64,000 bases of DNA, taken from the NCBI RefSeq assembly GCF_022539315.1, contig NC_066317.1, forward strand, positions 42,378,435 to 42,442,434, read 5' to 3'. The notes beneath the pieces were generated by a model. That model had not been told where the DNA came from, did no database searches, and worked only from the letters and a program-made list of their open reading frames with translations. Both the position numbers and the translations under genes were made by a program. How positions within the stretch are numbered: position 1 is the first letter of the stretch; every line of letters begins with the position of its first letter. Below, piece by piece: positions 9,601 through 22,800 of the stretch. The stretch comes from Serinus canaria (Eukaryota > Chordata > Aves > Passeriformes > Fringillidae).

Positions 9601-12600
9601 TCAAGTGTTTCTGTTGTTCCTGACAATGACAGTCTCAGTGGCTGATAGAGTGGGTGAAATGCTTGTTTCTTTATTGTTCCTGTGAGATCACCCATCCACC
9701 TCCAATTCCAGTGACTCTAAAGTGCCATAGACTTGAACATGGGTCTCAAGACAAGTAGGTTTGCCTTAGGGTGATTTCATCTGAAGGTGGCTGAGGTATC
9801 AGAAGGTGGTGATAGGCAACTATGCTTACACTGAGGAGTTTTTAGCAGTTGACACCTGTTGTGCTGAAGCCTCTGGAATGAAACATTAAGTGATATTAGC
9901 TACAAGTCCTCAATGTTCTGCTCATGCTGGCTTTATGTTTTCTAGTTTGCTGAAGCCAGAAAATATAATTTCTAGTAGAGATATGGATGGAAACTTGGTA
10001 TAAATATGATGAAGGTGAAATGGTAGACACAGAATATTCTCAAGACCTTTTTGCAAACTCTGAGATGATTTTCACAATTACTAAGTTTTCCTTCCTTCTC
10101 TGATCAAGTGGGTTATCAAGTCTTGGACTCCAGCAAAACCCTCTTTTTCTTTTCAGCTGGACAAAGACTGTGTCTTCATCTCTTAGATTTAGTGCTACTT
10201 TGGACATCTACTCTTTCTGAAAACTAACATAATGCAATGACAGCATGAAAACTCATTTCCTCTTTGTTCTGCCTTTTCCTTTAGCTGTTCAAACTTGCAC
10301 CTACCTATCTTAGTCATTGTATTTTAATTTCACACCTATCAGGTGACAAGATGTCTAACTAAACCAATGCTGAAGTCTTGTAAGACATATAACTGTATAA
10401 TTTGTCAAGAATTTTAACCTGTTCCAGAATGGGTCTGATAAAATTATCTATACCTTTGGTAACTTTCAACACAAAGATGAGTGCATGATTGTAACCTCAT
10501 GTGTTCCAGCTTTTATTTAGAGCAGATTTTGATTTTTAAAATGTCAGCTGGTAGCTTTTCCCGTTCAGGAAACTCCTTGTCATGGTTGTACAAGGCTGTG
10601 CTGTCTTTCTGGCCCTCCAGTCATACTTTCACAACCATAATTCTTACCTGCTGTGATTTAGTGTAGTGATCTGGATATCTGGGTTTTTTCTTATTTTATT
10701 CTAATTTTTCTTATTGATCTCTTTACAGTTAATCCAAAGGAATCCCTGCTCTAGCTAGAGTGGTATACCTCTTTGGACAAACAAGCAGTAGATTTTTGCT
10801 GTGAGAAATTTGCTTTGTCTAAACTTTCCTCGGTGATCTAGAATCCAGTACTTAATGATCAGCAAATGCTCTTAATTCTGTGCTGTTATCTTTATGTATA
10901 AATTAGAAACTGTGAACACTGAGCACTGTGTGGCACAGTACCAAGTCACTTGCAGTTTTTCTTTTAGGTCATGGTGCCATGGGTACTGTTTCCAAAATCA
11001 TAAAGCCTCCTGAGGTGAGTGTTGTGCTTGTGAATGCTGAACACTGTAAGGTGCAGTATGATACTGTCTCATTTGCAATGAAGTTCTCATCTGATAGACA
11101 TTTCTCATGGCTGTATTCAAGTACCATTGCACCATATTACATTTGATTTATTATGAAAAATTTTGCTCAAGATACTCACATTTGCATAGTGGTTGTGGTT
11201 TTGAGGCTTATAACCTCAGTTAACTTCTCCAGTTGACTCTAATGAGGAGGTAAATTTTTTTATCTAGGAATGTGTCTGCTAATCTTAGCTATGTGAAGTG
11301 TTCTCCATTCTGTGATGGTGCTGGGGTAACAGCTACAATAAGGAATATGTAGATGTTAATGTAGTTTTTCTTCATGGCATGTACACCTTGAAAAGTTCAA
11401 GTTATTTAATTCTAGGTTATTAGAAGCATTTGCCTTAATCTGTTCTATTTGCTCTCACCTTCTTTAGGTCACTCTTTAGGATGCATTTCCTATCCCTGAG
11501 CCTCTCTGAGAGAGATCTCTTGCAGCTCAGCAAGGCTTTTTCAAAGACTGTCTCAAGTGAGCAAAAATAGAGTGCATCTCATATCCAGGTATTTTTAATG
11601 TATTTTTAAAATTTTTTCTTGTTACCTTAGGCTATTAGTGCATTCAGGATCAAACCCCAGACCTTTCTTGGCTCTGCAGGGCAGTAGCCCTTGCTACATT
11701 TGCATATTTAGGCAGCCCCTTGACAGTGTTTCAAATGAAAAGCTGACAGATGATGAATGACACACAGCACTCTCATGTGTTTTCATATTTAAAAAAAGGT
11801 ACTATTGTTTCAAAACAGCAAAATGCTTTTATCTCATGAAGAAACTTCAATAACTCCATGAAAGTTTTGGTTGCTTAAAAAGTTGGTGAGTGTGCCCATA
11901 TGTTTTTGTATGATTCTTTTATGAAGCTGGCCCATGATGATGAAATTAGCATGTTTTGATCTATATACAAGTTGTTCATAAAGAACTTGAAAGGAGCAGT
12001 TAGGAAAATCCAAGTGCTGAAACATTTAAGATATACTTTCTGGTCTCACTTTTGTGTGATTGTCAGCCAGGGACTATCACCATTGAGGTAGCTTGCCAAT
12101 TGCCTGCCACAGATGCAATATTTATTGCTGTAGTGGGGATTTCCTATCAGAGATCTGAAGACAGACTTTTATACATTGTTTCTCCTAGGTAACTTATTCA
12201 AATCAGCCTAAGAAATCTGATAGTAGGATAAAAATAACCAAGAAAAATGTATTTTTGGTTACTGGGCTCATTTGAACTTCATTTTTTTGTTCAGGTTTTT
12301 CTTCACATGGCTGGAAAAAGGTGAAGGAAATTGGATGATGTTCTGATTTTCTATACAAAATTCATAACTTTTAATGATGTTAAAATGAAGGTATTTTGCT
12401 ACTGACTTATGAGGTATAAGATTTATTTTTTTCATGCTATTAGAAAGTAGATATATACAGTTTTGCAGGAGATTAAACTCTTTTAAGTCTGTTGGAAATA
12501 TATGGGTTTACTCATCTAATCAAATAATAATTGGCTAACATTTCTGCTTCTCTTTTCCTAAGACAGAAATACACAGTATTTTAAAGCACTTAGAATGACA

Positions 12601-12980
12601 GGGTGGGGTTAACATTCTGTGAACTATTCCCAGTCCCATGGCCCTACTATTCACAGAAACTGTGCTCTCCAAGCAGTTGGACCCCTCCAAAGGTTGCTCA
12701 GTCAGTCATCAATTTTTATTCTGTATACATTACCTCCTGTTTCCCTTTGTGGGCACATTCACCTCCATGAACAAATCAGGTCTTCCTAATTTCGCATTTT
12801 TACATTTTTTTGGAAACTGCAGCCTTAATTCCTTGTTCAAGCAGCATCTCCTGTTTCATTGGAGAGACCTGGACTCTTCTGATGAAGGTTATGCTCCTGT
12901 TGCTTGTATTATTTAGTGTTTACTGTCAGAGGCAGCTCTGGATTTTGAGCAGCTTGTGCTCCTGCTTTTACATCTTCCTA
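6616..12980. other. Gene desert, section 1
   Basis: This AT-rich sequence has no gene or RNA gene that I recognise. Open frames are all short (under about 95 codons) and lack family motifs. It contains an AT/ATATCT-rich low-complexity patch at 9514-9580 and scattered short inverted repeats of chance size, for example 9-bp arms at 7396-7417. No transposon was recognised. Confidence 0.6.
9514..9580. repeat. AT-rich low-complexity patch
   Basis: It consists of alternating TA and TATC/ATAT words over about 65 bp. It is simple sequence, probably a decayed AT microsatellite. Confidence 0.7.
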
Positions 12981-13240
12981 CTCCAAGGGAAGGCATCACC
13001 TTGTCTCCCAAGGCATGCCAAACCCCTGACCCAGGGGGGCACCTTCACCTGCAGCTCTAATGCTGCTCCTGTGCAAGGAGGTGCAGCTGGGGCAGGTGCA
13101 GGAGCAGGGCAGGGACACGGAGAGTGCCTGAGCAGGGCAGGGACACAAGAGTGCCTGAGCACCAGCCCTGTGCTGAGGGGTGAGGGCAGCAAAGCCGTGC
13201 CTGCAGGGAGCGAGGCAAAGGCAGCCCAAGGTAAAACTGC
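12981..13240. other. GC-rich segment of unknown origin with a local tandem duplication
   Basis: This GC-rich block of about 260 bp stands out from AT-rich flanks and includes the 28-bp tandem repeat at 13102-13156. All six frames are partly open because of composition. It may be a remnant of a mobile element or a short CpG-poor island. I cannot name a family. Confidence 0.35.
13102..13156 (+). repeat. Tandem duplication, unit 27-28 bp, two copies
   Basis: Copy 1 is 13102-13129 and copy 2 is 13130-13156. Both start GAGCAGGGCAGGGACAC and end GAGTGCCT, differing only around the middle (CGGAGA versus CAAGA). A partial third start (GAGC) follows. It is a minisatellite-like local duplication. Confidence 0.85.
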
Positions 13241-14053
13241 TGTCCTCCTGTTTAGCCCTTGGTTATAGAGCTGGGAAGCAGGATCAGAAACTGTCTGGTT
13301 TTAGAGATCTGACACAGATCTCATTGGCAGTCTATCCTTAAAAGGCAGATGATTTTTTTCCTTTGAAGAGCATTCAGTAGAATGTTCTGTTTCCATATTC
13401 CCTGAGCTACAGCACCTGAGGCCTCTTTGTGCTACAGGTTTCCATAGTGCTCTTTTTATTTGCCACCTAAATAGTGAAAAAGGTGATTGGCAAACATAAG
13501 AATAGTTTTTCTCCCACAACTATATGGGGAACAAGTTTATTTGACTGGGAATGCTGATCAAACCATAACTTTATAGTAATGGGGTTCTTTTGTCATCAAT
13601 GTCTGATTATACAAAACCTAACGACTTTGGATTATGTATTCTCTTCTGGTCTGGCACATTCACTCATAGATAAAACAAACCATCAGAATATTAATGTCTA
13701 TACTTTTTCATGTCTACAATTTACACTTAAAATTTCCTAAATCCCTTTGATGGCTCTGTAGTATATTAAAGTTTTTGTAATAATAAAACCAAAAGTTTCA
13801 ATAAATTATTATTTTATTTTGAAGCATGAATATATTAGTAAACACAAATGTGAGAATACTCTGTTTCAAGTCTGAGTTATTACCTCATTGTGCCCGAGGA
13901 GAAGTGAAATTTTGCCAGAAGGTATTTCACTAGGAAGGCGTGAAAGGACACACTGCAGAGCCATTAGTAAGAGTTTCAGCTTCATCAGGAACTTTAGCCA
14001 CCTCTGATGCATATTGCAAACTCACAAAACATGATCTGCAATGCCTTTTTCTT

Positions 14054-14054
<1 letters not shown>

Positions 14055-14086
<32 letters not shown>
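14055..14086 (+). repeat. (TCA)n microsatellite, about 10-11 units
   Basis: This is a perfect trinucleotide run within a pyrimidine-rich context. It explains the serine run in one open frame here, which is not a gene. Confidence 0.95.
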
Positions 14087-14088
<2 letters not shown>

Positions 14089-14510
14089 GGCTTTCAGCTT
14101 TTCAAAGTCCTCAGTTTAAAAGTTATATTTCTGCTAGCCAAATTAAAGATATCATGGTAGAAAAAGTAGAGTTCCTAACCATGAAGATCAGAAATAACAG
14201 AAAAAGATCAGAAAAAAAAATAATCATATGCTATAATTACTAAGATAACTATTTTTTTCCTTCACCTGCGTGTTTTCTTTCTATTTTGGTGCACTTACAT
14301 CATCTCATCACATTATGTATAGTCTTAGTGCTCTCAAAGGGCCAATAATAGTTACAATTTGCTGCTTTCTAATTTCCTGGAATTGAGTATTTTGCCAAAG
14401 AAGTGAAGCAGAAAATTAAATTAAGAGAATCCTGTATTTTAATGAAGTTTGAAAAGAAAACTAGTAGGCAAAAAATCATGCCATTTTAAATACAGAAAAG
14501 ACCAAGAGGG

Positions 14511-14550
14511 CACAAAAGAGATATTTTGTGTCTCACAAAAGAGACACAAA
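14511..14550. repeat. Linked direct and inverted repeat
   Basis: CACAAAAGAGA occurs at 14511-14521 and 14534-14544. TTTGTGTCTC (14525-14534) is the exact reverse complement of GAGACACAAA (14541-14550), with a 6-nt loop. The mixed direct and inverted pattern suggests a template-switch mutation. Confidence 0.75.
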
Positions 14551-15089
14551 CTTGGGGCTAAATCTGTGATATACTGGTGCACAACACTAGTAATTAAAAG
14601 AAAAAAAGAGGGAAACATGCTAATTTCACACAGGTGGGAAAAACCAATCAGCTCAGATAGGGTGCAAAAAATAACAAGTAGCCTGAGGTAGGGCTTTGTA
14701 GCACATCTGCTGTAATTCTGTGCTGCTCAGAACTCCACCTTTCACAGAAATGCTTTCCCAGCCTTCAGAGTAAATGCCAGTAAAGGACATGGCATTTTGA
14801 TAGCATGCCTTTCCAGAGGAATAGATGGAATTCTAAAGAACCAGAGATTCTTAAAATGCCTGTCTCATCAGCCATTATTTGAAAAATAGAAATCCCTTAA
14901 GGAATATTGTGAGACAAAAGCAGTGCACTTTAGCAGACTGCCTGAGTGCTCTGTACATGAAAGGACAGCACAACAGTAAGGAGGGTGCTGTCTCTTATCA
15001 GGCACCTGCAGTGTTAGCCCTGTAACCTTGAAAAGTACAGTCCAAAGGAACAGAACATCAGGAACCATGCTGGCATCATGCATGCTGCA

Positions 15090-15111
15090 AAGAGAGAGAG
15101 AGAGAGAGAGA
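15090..15111 (+). repeat. (GA)n microsatellite, about 11 units
   Basis: This is a perfect alternating A/G run of 22 bp, followed by AATAAA that probably has no functional meaning. Confidence 0.95.
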
Positions 15112-15359
15112 AATAAACCACATTTTTAAACTGGGAATTATTTTTTCCCAGTTAAAGTGCTGCTGCTATCAGATGATAAAGAAATACTGAAGAAGAACTA
15201 GTGTAGTTCTTGACTATAATTTTCCTCCAGCAAGACCAAAAGCCTATTGACAGAAAGTATAAAGGTATATATCTGCATGGATGGAATGACTGAAATCCTG
15301 AACAGACTTTGTAGGTGGAAATTGAGTTTGTTCATTTTGCTGGTAGAATTTATTCCTGG

Positions 15360-15470
15360 ACAAAACAAAACAAAACAAAACAAACAAACCCCCTCAGATA
15401 AAACCAAACCAAACAAACAAACCCAGCAAAAAATTCCAAAACAACAGAAAAAAAAAAAAAAAAAGGAAAA
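15360..15470 (+). repeat. A-rich (CAAAA)n/(CAAA)n tract ending in poly(A)
   Basis: Four to five CAAAA units grade into CAAAC and CCAAAC words, then an 18-19 nt A run (about 15447-15464). It is low-complexity sequence. It could be an extended retroposon tail, but no element body was recognised upstream. Confidence 0.85.
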
Positions 15471-15745
15471 TGGCAGCATTTGGGGCATTTGAGAGCAATC
15501 TGTATCCTGAAGATAAGTCTACATGTAGCATGAATAATTTTTTGTTAGTAGTTTACCTTGTGAACAGTGGTATCAGGTTGAATGAGAGGGTTTGTCCACC
15601 AATCTCAATACTCTACACAGAGTCCAATGCCAAATGTGAAGGATGGAAAATGAGATCAGGACAAGCATATAATGATATTTTTCCAGTACAATTCTTTCAC
15701 CCTCCAACTTCTTGCTTTATTTCACTATCAGTCATAGCAAATATT

Positions 15746-15799
15746 TTGTTGTTATCTTAGATTTCGTGTCCCTTAACATGAAATCTAAGAAAACAACAG
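15746..15799. repeat. Inverted repeat, 24-nt arms, 6-nt loop
   Basis: The left arm 15746-15769 and right arm 15776-15799 pair over 24 positions with three mismatches (outer base, ninth base, and the 21st, which is a G-T wobble). The loop is CCCTTA. A stem this long is far beyond chance for a window of this size. Confidence 0.85.
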
Positions 15800-16793
15800 A
15801 ATTTTTTTTTTCTATTTTAATATAACTTCTTCCTCCTTGTGAGATAGATCAAGGGAGGAAAGGAATATAAAAAAGACAGGAAAGAAAAGAAAATCTCAGA
15901 TATGCTTTCAGTTCTATAAAAATAAGATTTTCTCTAAAGTAAGATAGCAAGTCTTTGTTCTTTGGATTCAGATTTTAGTGTAGCAAAGGGTCAGCATAGA
16001 TATCCATGATACAAGAAAAATAGCTTACCATTTTTGGCATTGTAAAAGCTCTTTACAGGAATTTATTAAAGCAGTTTCAAACTTTTGTTTGGAGCTGATT
16101 CTTAGCTGTTCTAAGGATCAGGAAAATGTAAAGATGGTTTAAAAACATAATTCCTTTGATTACACTGATTTCTGAAATACAGGTTTCTTGAATAGATCCT
16201 AGGAGTTAAAGATGATGGTAAATAATATTTTATTTATTAAAGGTGTAACTTTTTGGCAAGTAGAATATCCTGATTCAGTTAGCAGCACTTAGCATTTAAT
16301 TTTAAGATACACCTCCAGATGTAAGACTTGAACCTTCCAACATCTATACACAGCTATAGTTTATCATGTAAAGTAAGATCAACTGCTTTTCTTAATGATT
16401 TTTAAAAAAATATGTATAAAAGAATAAAACACTTGTTTTTGAATGTAACACTGCCATCTAATGAAATAACTGTAAATTACATGAAAGCATTTCATGGTTT
16501 TGTCACCTGTTTTTGGAGATATAATGCAGGATATAACTTGATTATTAATAGCATTTTAATAATGAGAAAATAGTACCTTTATCAGTTAGTTACTTATTAA
16601 CATAAAATGTTTATTCATGTTAATACTTAATAATATTAATAATTATATTTTAAAATTAGAACAAACTGATTATATTTCAAGCATCTGGAAAAAAAACCTA
16701 TCATACAGATGATATTTAAATAAAACTTTGAACTAAATAAAGACAAGGAATAAGGTTTTCTCTGAAGATCAGAAATAAAAACCTCAAATTAAG

Positions 16794-16811
16794 TGGGGTT
16801 AATTAACCCCA
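16794..16811. repeat. Perfect 18-bp palindrome
   Basis: TGGGGTTAATTAACCCCA reads the same on both strands. The AT core TTAATTAA holds two homeodomain cores and is flanked by GGGG/CCCC. It could be a dimeric homeodomain-type site or a chance or template-switch product. Confidence 0.9.
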
Positions 16812-19800
16812 AACTCCCTTTCACATCTCATAATAGATTTATTTTCTGGGTTAATTGTAATTCTAAACACAATATTTACAGTGCCAGAAGTTGTTTTTGC
16901 CAGCTAGTTCACACAAGGTCCTAAATGAATTTTGGGGATGAAGATGCAGGCAGCAGAGTCTCCTGGGCTCAGTTTGCAGATGTGCAGTGTAGTCCTTGAA
17001 TGCACTTGAGCAGTCACTGAGGGAGAATCCTGCCCGACACCTATCTGCATAAAATGACTCAAGCACAGCAGCACTGCTGAAGCAGGACAAGGGGATCCCC
17101 CTGAGGGTTCACAGTGCTTCATTCTCTGGGATCCCAGCTGGGATCCAGCCCTGTTTGGTCATTCTGGGGGTCTTGGAAAGCTTCTAGGAAGCTCTGGGTG
17201 TGGGGCTGAGTGTTTCAGCATGGAAAGACTGCACATGAGGCTGCTCTGCACTGTGCTGTGGACTTAGGGCAAGGGGGCTTTCAGCCTCACTGTAATTTCT
17301 AATTAGGAACTCAGTTACAAATGATCCTTTTCTTGTTCCAACCCCAACTATGGCAATGCTAATTGGAAGCAACCCTATTAGGTGCCATGTTTGTTTAAAA
17401 ACACCCTGGAGACATCAAAACACTTCATTCTTGATGAAGAAACAACATTTCTAAGTGTCTGTTAATTCACTATGATGTGCTTTACTGCAGAGTGCAACGA
17501 CCAGTATTTATTTTACAGTCCCAGTTGATATTTTGCTAACATGGCCAGGTCATAATATGGCTATATAGCAAGATATTTTATTCTAACATAACTTAACTAT
17601 GTCATAATAGTCAAGCCACTTGATATTTCAATAGTGTTTGTAAGGTCATCCTGCAGCTGAAATGTGACAAAGGGAGGAAGGCAAGACACTAGCAAGTAGT
17701 ATAGTCTCACCAATCACCAAGTCTGTGATCTGGCTTTTCAGTGAATGAGAGCATCTTGTTGATTTTATGGAACATGAGGATCCTCACACAAGGAAGATCA
17801 AAAGGCTGCATTACGTTTCAGTACATAAGTTTATGGGACAGATGGAATCCACTTAGAGAGACCCATGACACTCAGGGCCAGATTATCAAAAGTTTCAGAC
17901 ACTAAAACCTATTAGTGTGTTCAAACCTTTATTCCAACAGTGTCAGCACTTTTAAGCTCTATTCAAAGCATCAGCCTACAATTTAACTACTGCCAAAGTT
18001 CAAATGGAGGTTAAAAGGAGGGGCTAAAGGAGGTGGCAAGTCAAAAGAAATTTTAGGTTGCCTTTTCTTTGTTTCCACACACATATTGTCAAACTTTTGG
18101 ATGTAATTTTTTATAGCAACAGAGAAATGAATATCCTTATGAAGCGTACCAAAATATCTTTGGTGAGGTAATAAATACTAAAATGCTGCATGTCCTTGCC
18201 TCTCTGATGTTGAAGCATGAAAAACACTTTTGCTATATCAATGTTCAAAATATTTCAGGAGTTTCTATCAAATAAATACAAAATATACTCAGGAAGAAAG
18301 GAGGGGTAAACTCTCCATCTTAATAGCAGTCTGTCAGATTCCTTAAACTTCATATTTGCCCATGTTTTGCTTGATAATGGATTCTAGTGCTCTGGCAAAC
18401 TCATATCTTTTGAGGGGGACTCTAGTTAGGATTCCTGCTTTGTGTCTTGAAGTGTCAGAGTCCATGCTCTGGAGTTACCTTTCAGTGGGTTTTTACTCTG
18501 GACTCTTAGTTCCTCAATGCCCAATAATGTTCCCCATTCCCAGTATTGTGCAGACTGTGATTTTATGGAGAAAAGACACAGAACTGAATTTGGCTGTTTT
18601 ACAGTATCTAGCACAAGAATACACAAACCCAGATCACATAATAACAACAGCATGGGTGTTCAGCCTCAGAATCCTCACCACTTTTGAACATTCCTGAAGC
18701 CCTGTTTAGAGGCTGTTGTCCTCTGCTTTTCATTCAGATGACTTCTTTTATGGAACAGTGAGCCTTTCTCAAATTGCTATTGAGAAACCCTCTGTATGAG
18801 GACTTTCTGTGAATTGCTTTCTGACCCATTATGAAATGATGAAAATTCATCCTCAGGGTACTAATTTCTTAATTTATTCCCTTCTGGGGTTCTGACTTGA
18901 GAATTATGTTACCCTAAATGACAGCCAGCTCTTCATCTAATTGAAGTGTCATTTGAATCAAGAAGAGTTGAGAGTTCTTGTGGAGTAGTTCTGCAGATGA
19001 TTTTTTTTTTACATGGAGGCAAAGAGGGAAAAAATACAAATAAGCTTCACATTCAAACCCAGTAGAGTTCCTGGTATTACATGGGATCACCTATTTTGAG
19101 ACATGAAGAATTTCTAGCAATGCTTCCAACAATATCACAGGTCCTGCTGCTGCTCCTTTGATGTGATCATTCTTAGTATAATTTAGGTGTGGGTAAAATG
19201 CATAGTTTGCACAGCTATAGCTGTACTTAGTTGAGTCCACCCTTTCCACCTCAACCCTTCTTACTGCTGTAAGAAGTAGAACTATCTCCCATATACAATA
19301 TCCAATGTTATTCCTGATAGGTTTTGAATTCATTTGGAACTTTCCAAGCAGTAATGGAAGACACTAGAAAATGTTTTTTCACAAGGAATAGTGCAGCAAG
19401 CAGAAAGTGACTTAAAAGGACATATTAGCTGCACTTGCTACACAAGTTTTTGGTTAGGCAAACTGCTTTTACTGGCAATGGCAATTACCCTGTGTGGATT
19501 ATCTTAAAGGTGACTGATAACCTAATAATATAAACCTCATCTCTAATGTTAATTACAACAAAAGAAAAACTGTCAAATGTTCTTATTTTTTTTGAAGGAC
19601 TGGGGAACATTGAAATGTAAGAATTTCTGCAATATGAGCCCTTGTTCATTCATTTTTGACATTAAGCATAAGCCCTCTGCACACCAGCATGTGCACTCAG
19701 TGCTCAAGGAGTGCCAAAGCAGACCCAGTAGATACCTGGACTCAGCTTTGGCTGGATGGTCTTTAATTATATCATTGCAGCCTCTGAAAGGCAGGGAGAA

Positions 19801-22800
19801 TCATTAGACCACTCATGGCTTTTTGCAGCATATGCCTGCTCAGATATAACCATGTGATAATACAAACATGCTAGACACAGAAATCACTTCCACACAGCCT
19901 GTGTGATTTTTTTTTCTCATAAATCTGCAGCCATAAATAATCCTTTCCAGGGCTACTAAAAAACCCGTAAAGCTAGATAGCCCTTCACTGCAAATAAAAT
20001 AGTATTTGATACATTTTGACAAGAAGGTAGAATGTAGTTTCTGTTTTAAAACTGTGTTTTAAATCTCTTTGGTTGCATCATTCTATTACAATCCTCTCCT
20101 GTTATAAGCAAGGCAGTTGAGAATGAAGATGAAAGGGTTAAATACTATCAAGCAGGTGTGTTGGTTAGCAAAGGCTTTAGCTTACTTCTTGGCCCTCGCA
20201 CAGTGCAGGTGTTAAACATCAGCATTTTCAACCTGTTTGATATCTAGGCTTTTGGTTTTGTCATCTGGGGACTTTTACATGAAATCTGTAGGAAAACCCC
20301 CCATTGCTTTGTTGTTTTGGCTGAATAGGATAAAACAGAATTTATTTCTCACTGCTCTTAAGTTTAAAAAGACTAACACAGCTATGTCTGTCAAACTAAG
20401 AAGTGGAGGGTTTTTTTAAATTGATAGTTTATGTTATTGTATATCATCCCCTATACAACAGCAACCACTAAGAGGTAAAAAACAACAAGCTGACAATTAA
20501 TTAAAGCTGAAATTTCTGATAAGTAAGCAGAAAAATGTGTCTAAAAATTGCATTCATTTATCTCCTGCTTTGTATATCCTAGCTTATAAATCTGACAGAA
20601 ATGACAAACATTTTTTCTTTAGGATAAAAATTAATTTCTAATTGAATTTCTGTCTGTGATGTTAAAGAATAAACAATGAAAGATATAAGAAACTCATGTA
20701 CCTTTAAAATTTAAAATTCTCTGTTACATATGCAGAAGACTTTTTATATGTCTTCATATGCAGATTTAAGTGCCTTCACTATCAATAGAATCTGCACAGT
20801 AATTTCTTTTCCCGTCCAAACAACTCTTAAGACATACGAAACCTACCACTGCTCTAACTTCTGTAAAGTGATGAACAAAGTATAATAAGGCCTTCTGAAT
20901 AATTATAAAACTTAATCAGCAGCTGGTTTAGTCCCTTCATCTTAAGAGTGTGAAACTAATTTTGAATAGTTGATTTCTCATAGAGTAGTTGTTCATGACT
21001 GACTTTGTTTTGTGTGGAGACCATTCAAAACAGAAACCCAGAGTAACTTTAAGACATGCTTACTTTCCCTTGGGGATTTCCCTGAAACTGCTTGAACTAG
21101 TCTGATAATTAAAATTGTTAGAAAGAAAGTACAACCCTTCCACTTGTTCCCAAACTGAGTTCTACAAAAACTTTCCAATTTGTACCCTAGTCAATGGCTT
21201 GGAGTGGAAGTGTTTTTCAGGACAGTGTCCTTGTATTCCTGGATGATATAGCAATATGAAAAGTGGGGAACTGGTTGGCTTTTTCTCAGACACTAGGGCT
21301 AAAGATATCAATCTGCCTCTGTGAAAATGATGGATTCCTCTTTTTCTGAGAAATTTCCAGATAGCTGATTGATTTTGACCTCAGATATCCATCAAAACCT
21401 TTCAAAATGTTAAGCATTAATTACACCTATCTATATATAATGTATATATGTATAGATATATAAAATTGTATTACATAAACCCATATATTTTAACAGCAAG
21501 AAGAAAAAGAGTGATACTGTGCTGCCATTCATTCTATTTGTAAACACCCAGATACATTCCCCTTCTTAAATCCCAAATAATGCTTGTAGTAATAAAGAAC
21601 AAAGTTTTGGGAACTAGTTTGTACAATTGGTTTTGCCTTTTTTTTTTTTTATTCATCAAATGCTGTTTCAAACGTATGCAAAGATAATAAATTTTAACAT
21701 TTAACAATAATAGCCAAGAAATTAATGTTTTCAGTGTGTTTTGAGCACTGTTAGTGCAAAACACAGGAAAATATTCTTATGTGAGGTCACATTCTATAAC
21801 TTCCTCGCCGTATCACTGAACTAAGTTGGAAACTCTGTCATATATCTTACTGGCAATCTCTAAAGCAGTGCATTTGCTCCTTGAAAATCAATTATGTAGT
21901 CTTGACAAATCATCACACCAGAAGTTGCTTTGTATGTGGAAGATTTTATCAGCCGTGTCATAATCTCAAAGCACTTAGAGGGGTTAAACTTGACTTTCTG
22001 TCATTTTATTGGGATGTTTACTGCATTATCTCATCATGCCAATACTTGGCTTGGACATGGAGAGAGGAAATTTTATTTATGATTCAGTTCCCTTAAATCT
22101 TTTTAGCAGTTACTGTGTTTCCATAACACACTTCACAGCTTCAGTGAAGATGCATTTTATCTTCTCAGTGGCACTGAAAGAATCAGTCTTAAAAACAGAG
22201 AAACTTTCTTGATACATCAGTGCTTGCCTAGAACTCATCCAGATGTCAGTGCTACTTCATTATTCATTTTGGTAATGATAACCAGCTGCCAGTTTAATGT
22301 CTGATACAGGAGTCCATTTGGGAATCATCCCTCTCCTCAGATAATCAGGCAAGTTGAGCAATTGTTCTATATTAGCAAACTCGTTTATTGCCCTGTGAAA
22401 CCTAAACTGAAAGTTGCAAATGTTGTGTTTTGAATCACTTTCATGTCTGAACATGACTAACACAGAATGACTTCATTCACTTTCAGTAAAGTGCACTAGA
22501 AAAAAAAATTTAAGACAGAGTTCAGGTGCCGAAAGGGGTGTACTCTTTATTGTTACAGCAGACCCAGTTTTTGTGTTGACATACAAAAATATTTCTATTT
22601 TATTAGACTTGTTAATCTGGTAAAAAAACGTCTAAAAATATGTCAATTATTTTTGATCTTGAACATTTAAGAACACTTTCTGAATTGCTGAAGTTGAGAA
22701 AGAGGCAGTGGATTCAAAAACAGGAGAAAATTCAGTATTTGAAAATAATAGGAAATTCAGGATTGAAAAATAGAAGAAAATAAAACTTGTGTCATTTTAA

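Noticed and set aside
12810..13268. 152-codon + strand open frame
   Set aside because: It is created by the GC-rich segment and its tandem duplication. There is no recognisable domain, and antisense frames are equally open.
14007..14243. Open frame with a polyserine run
   Set aside because: The serine run is just the (TCA)n microsatellite in one frame.
15360..15470. Processed pseudogene or retroposon ending in poly(A)
   Set aside because: No upstream sequence resembles an mRNA or a known element, and no target-site duplication is visible.
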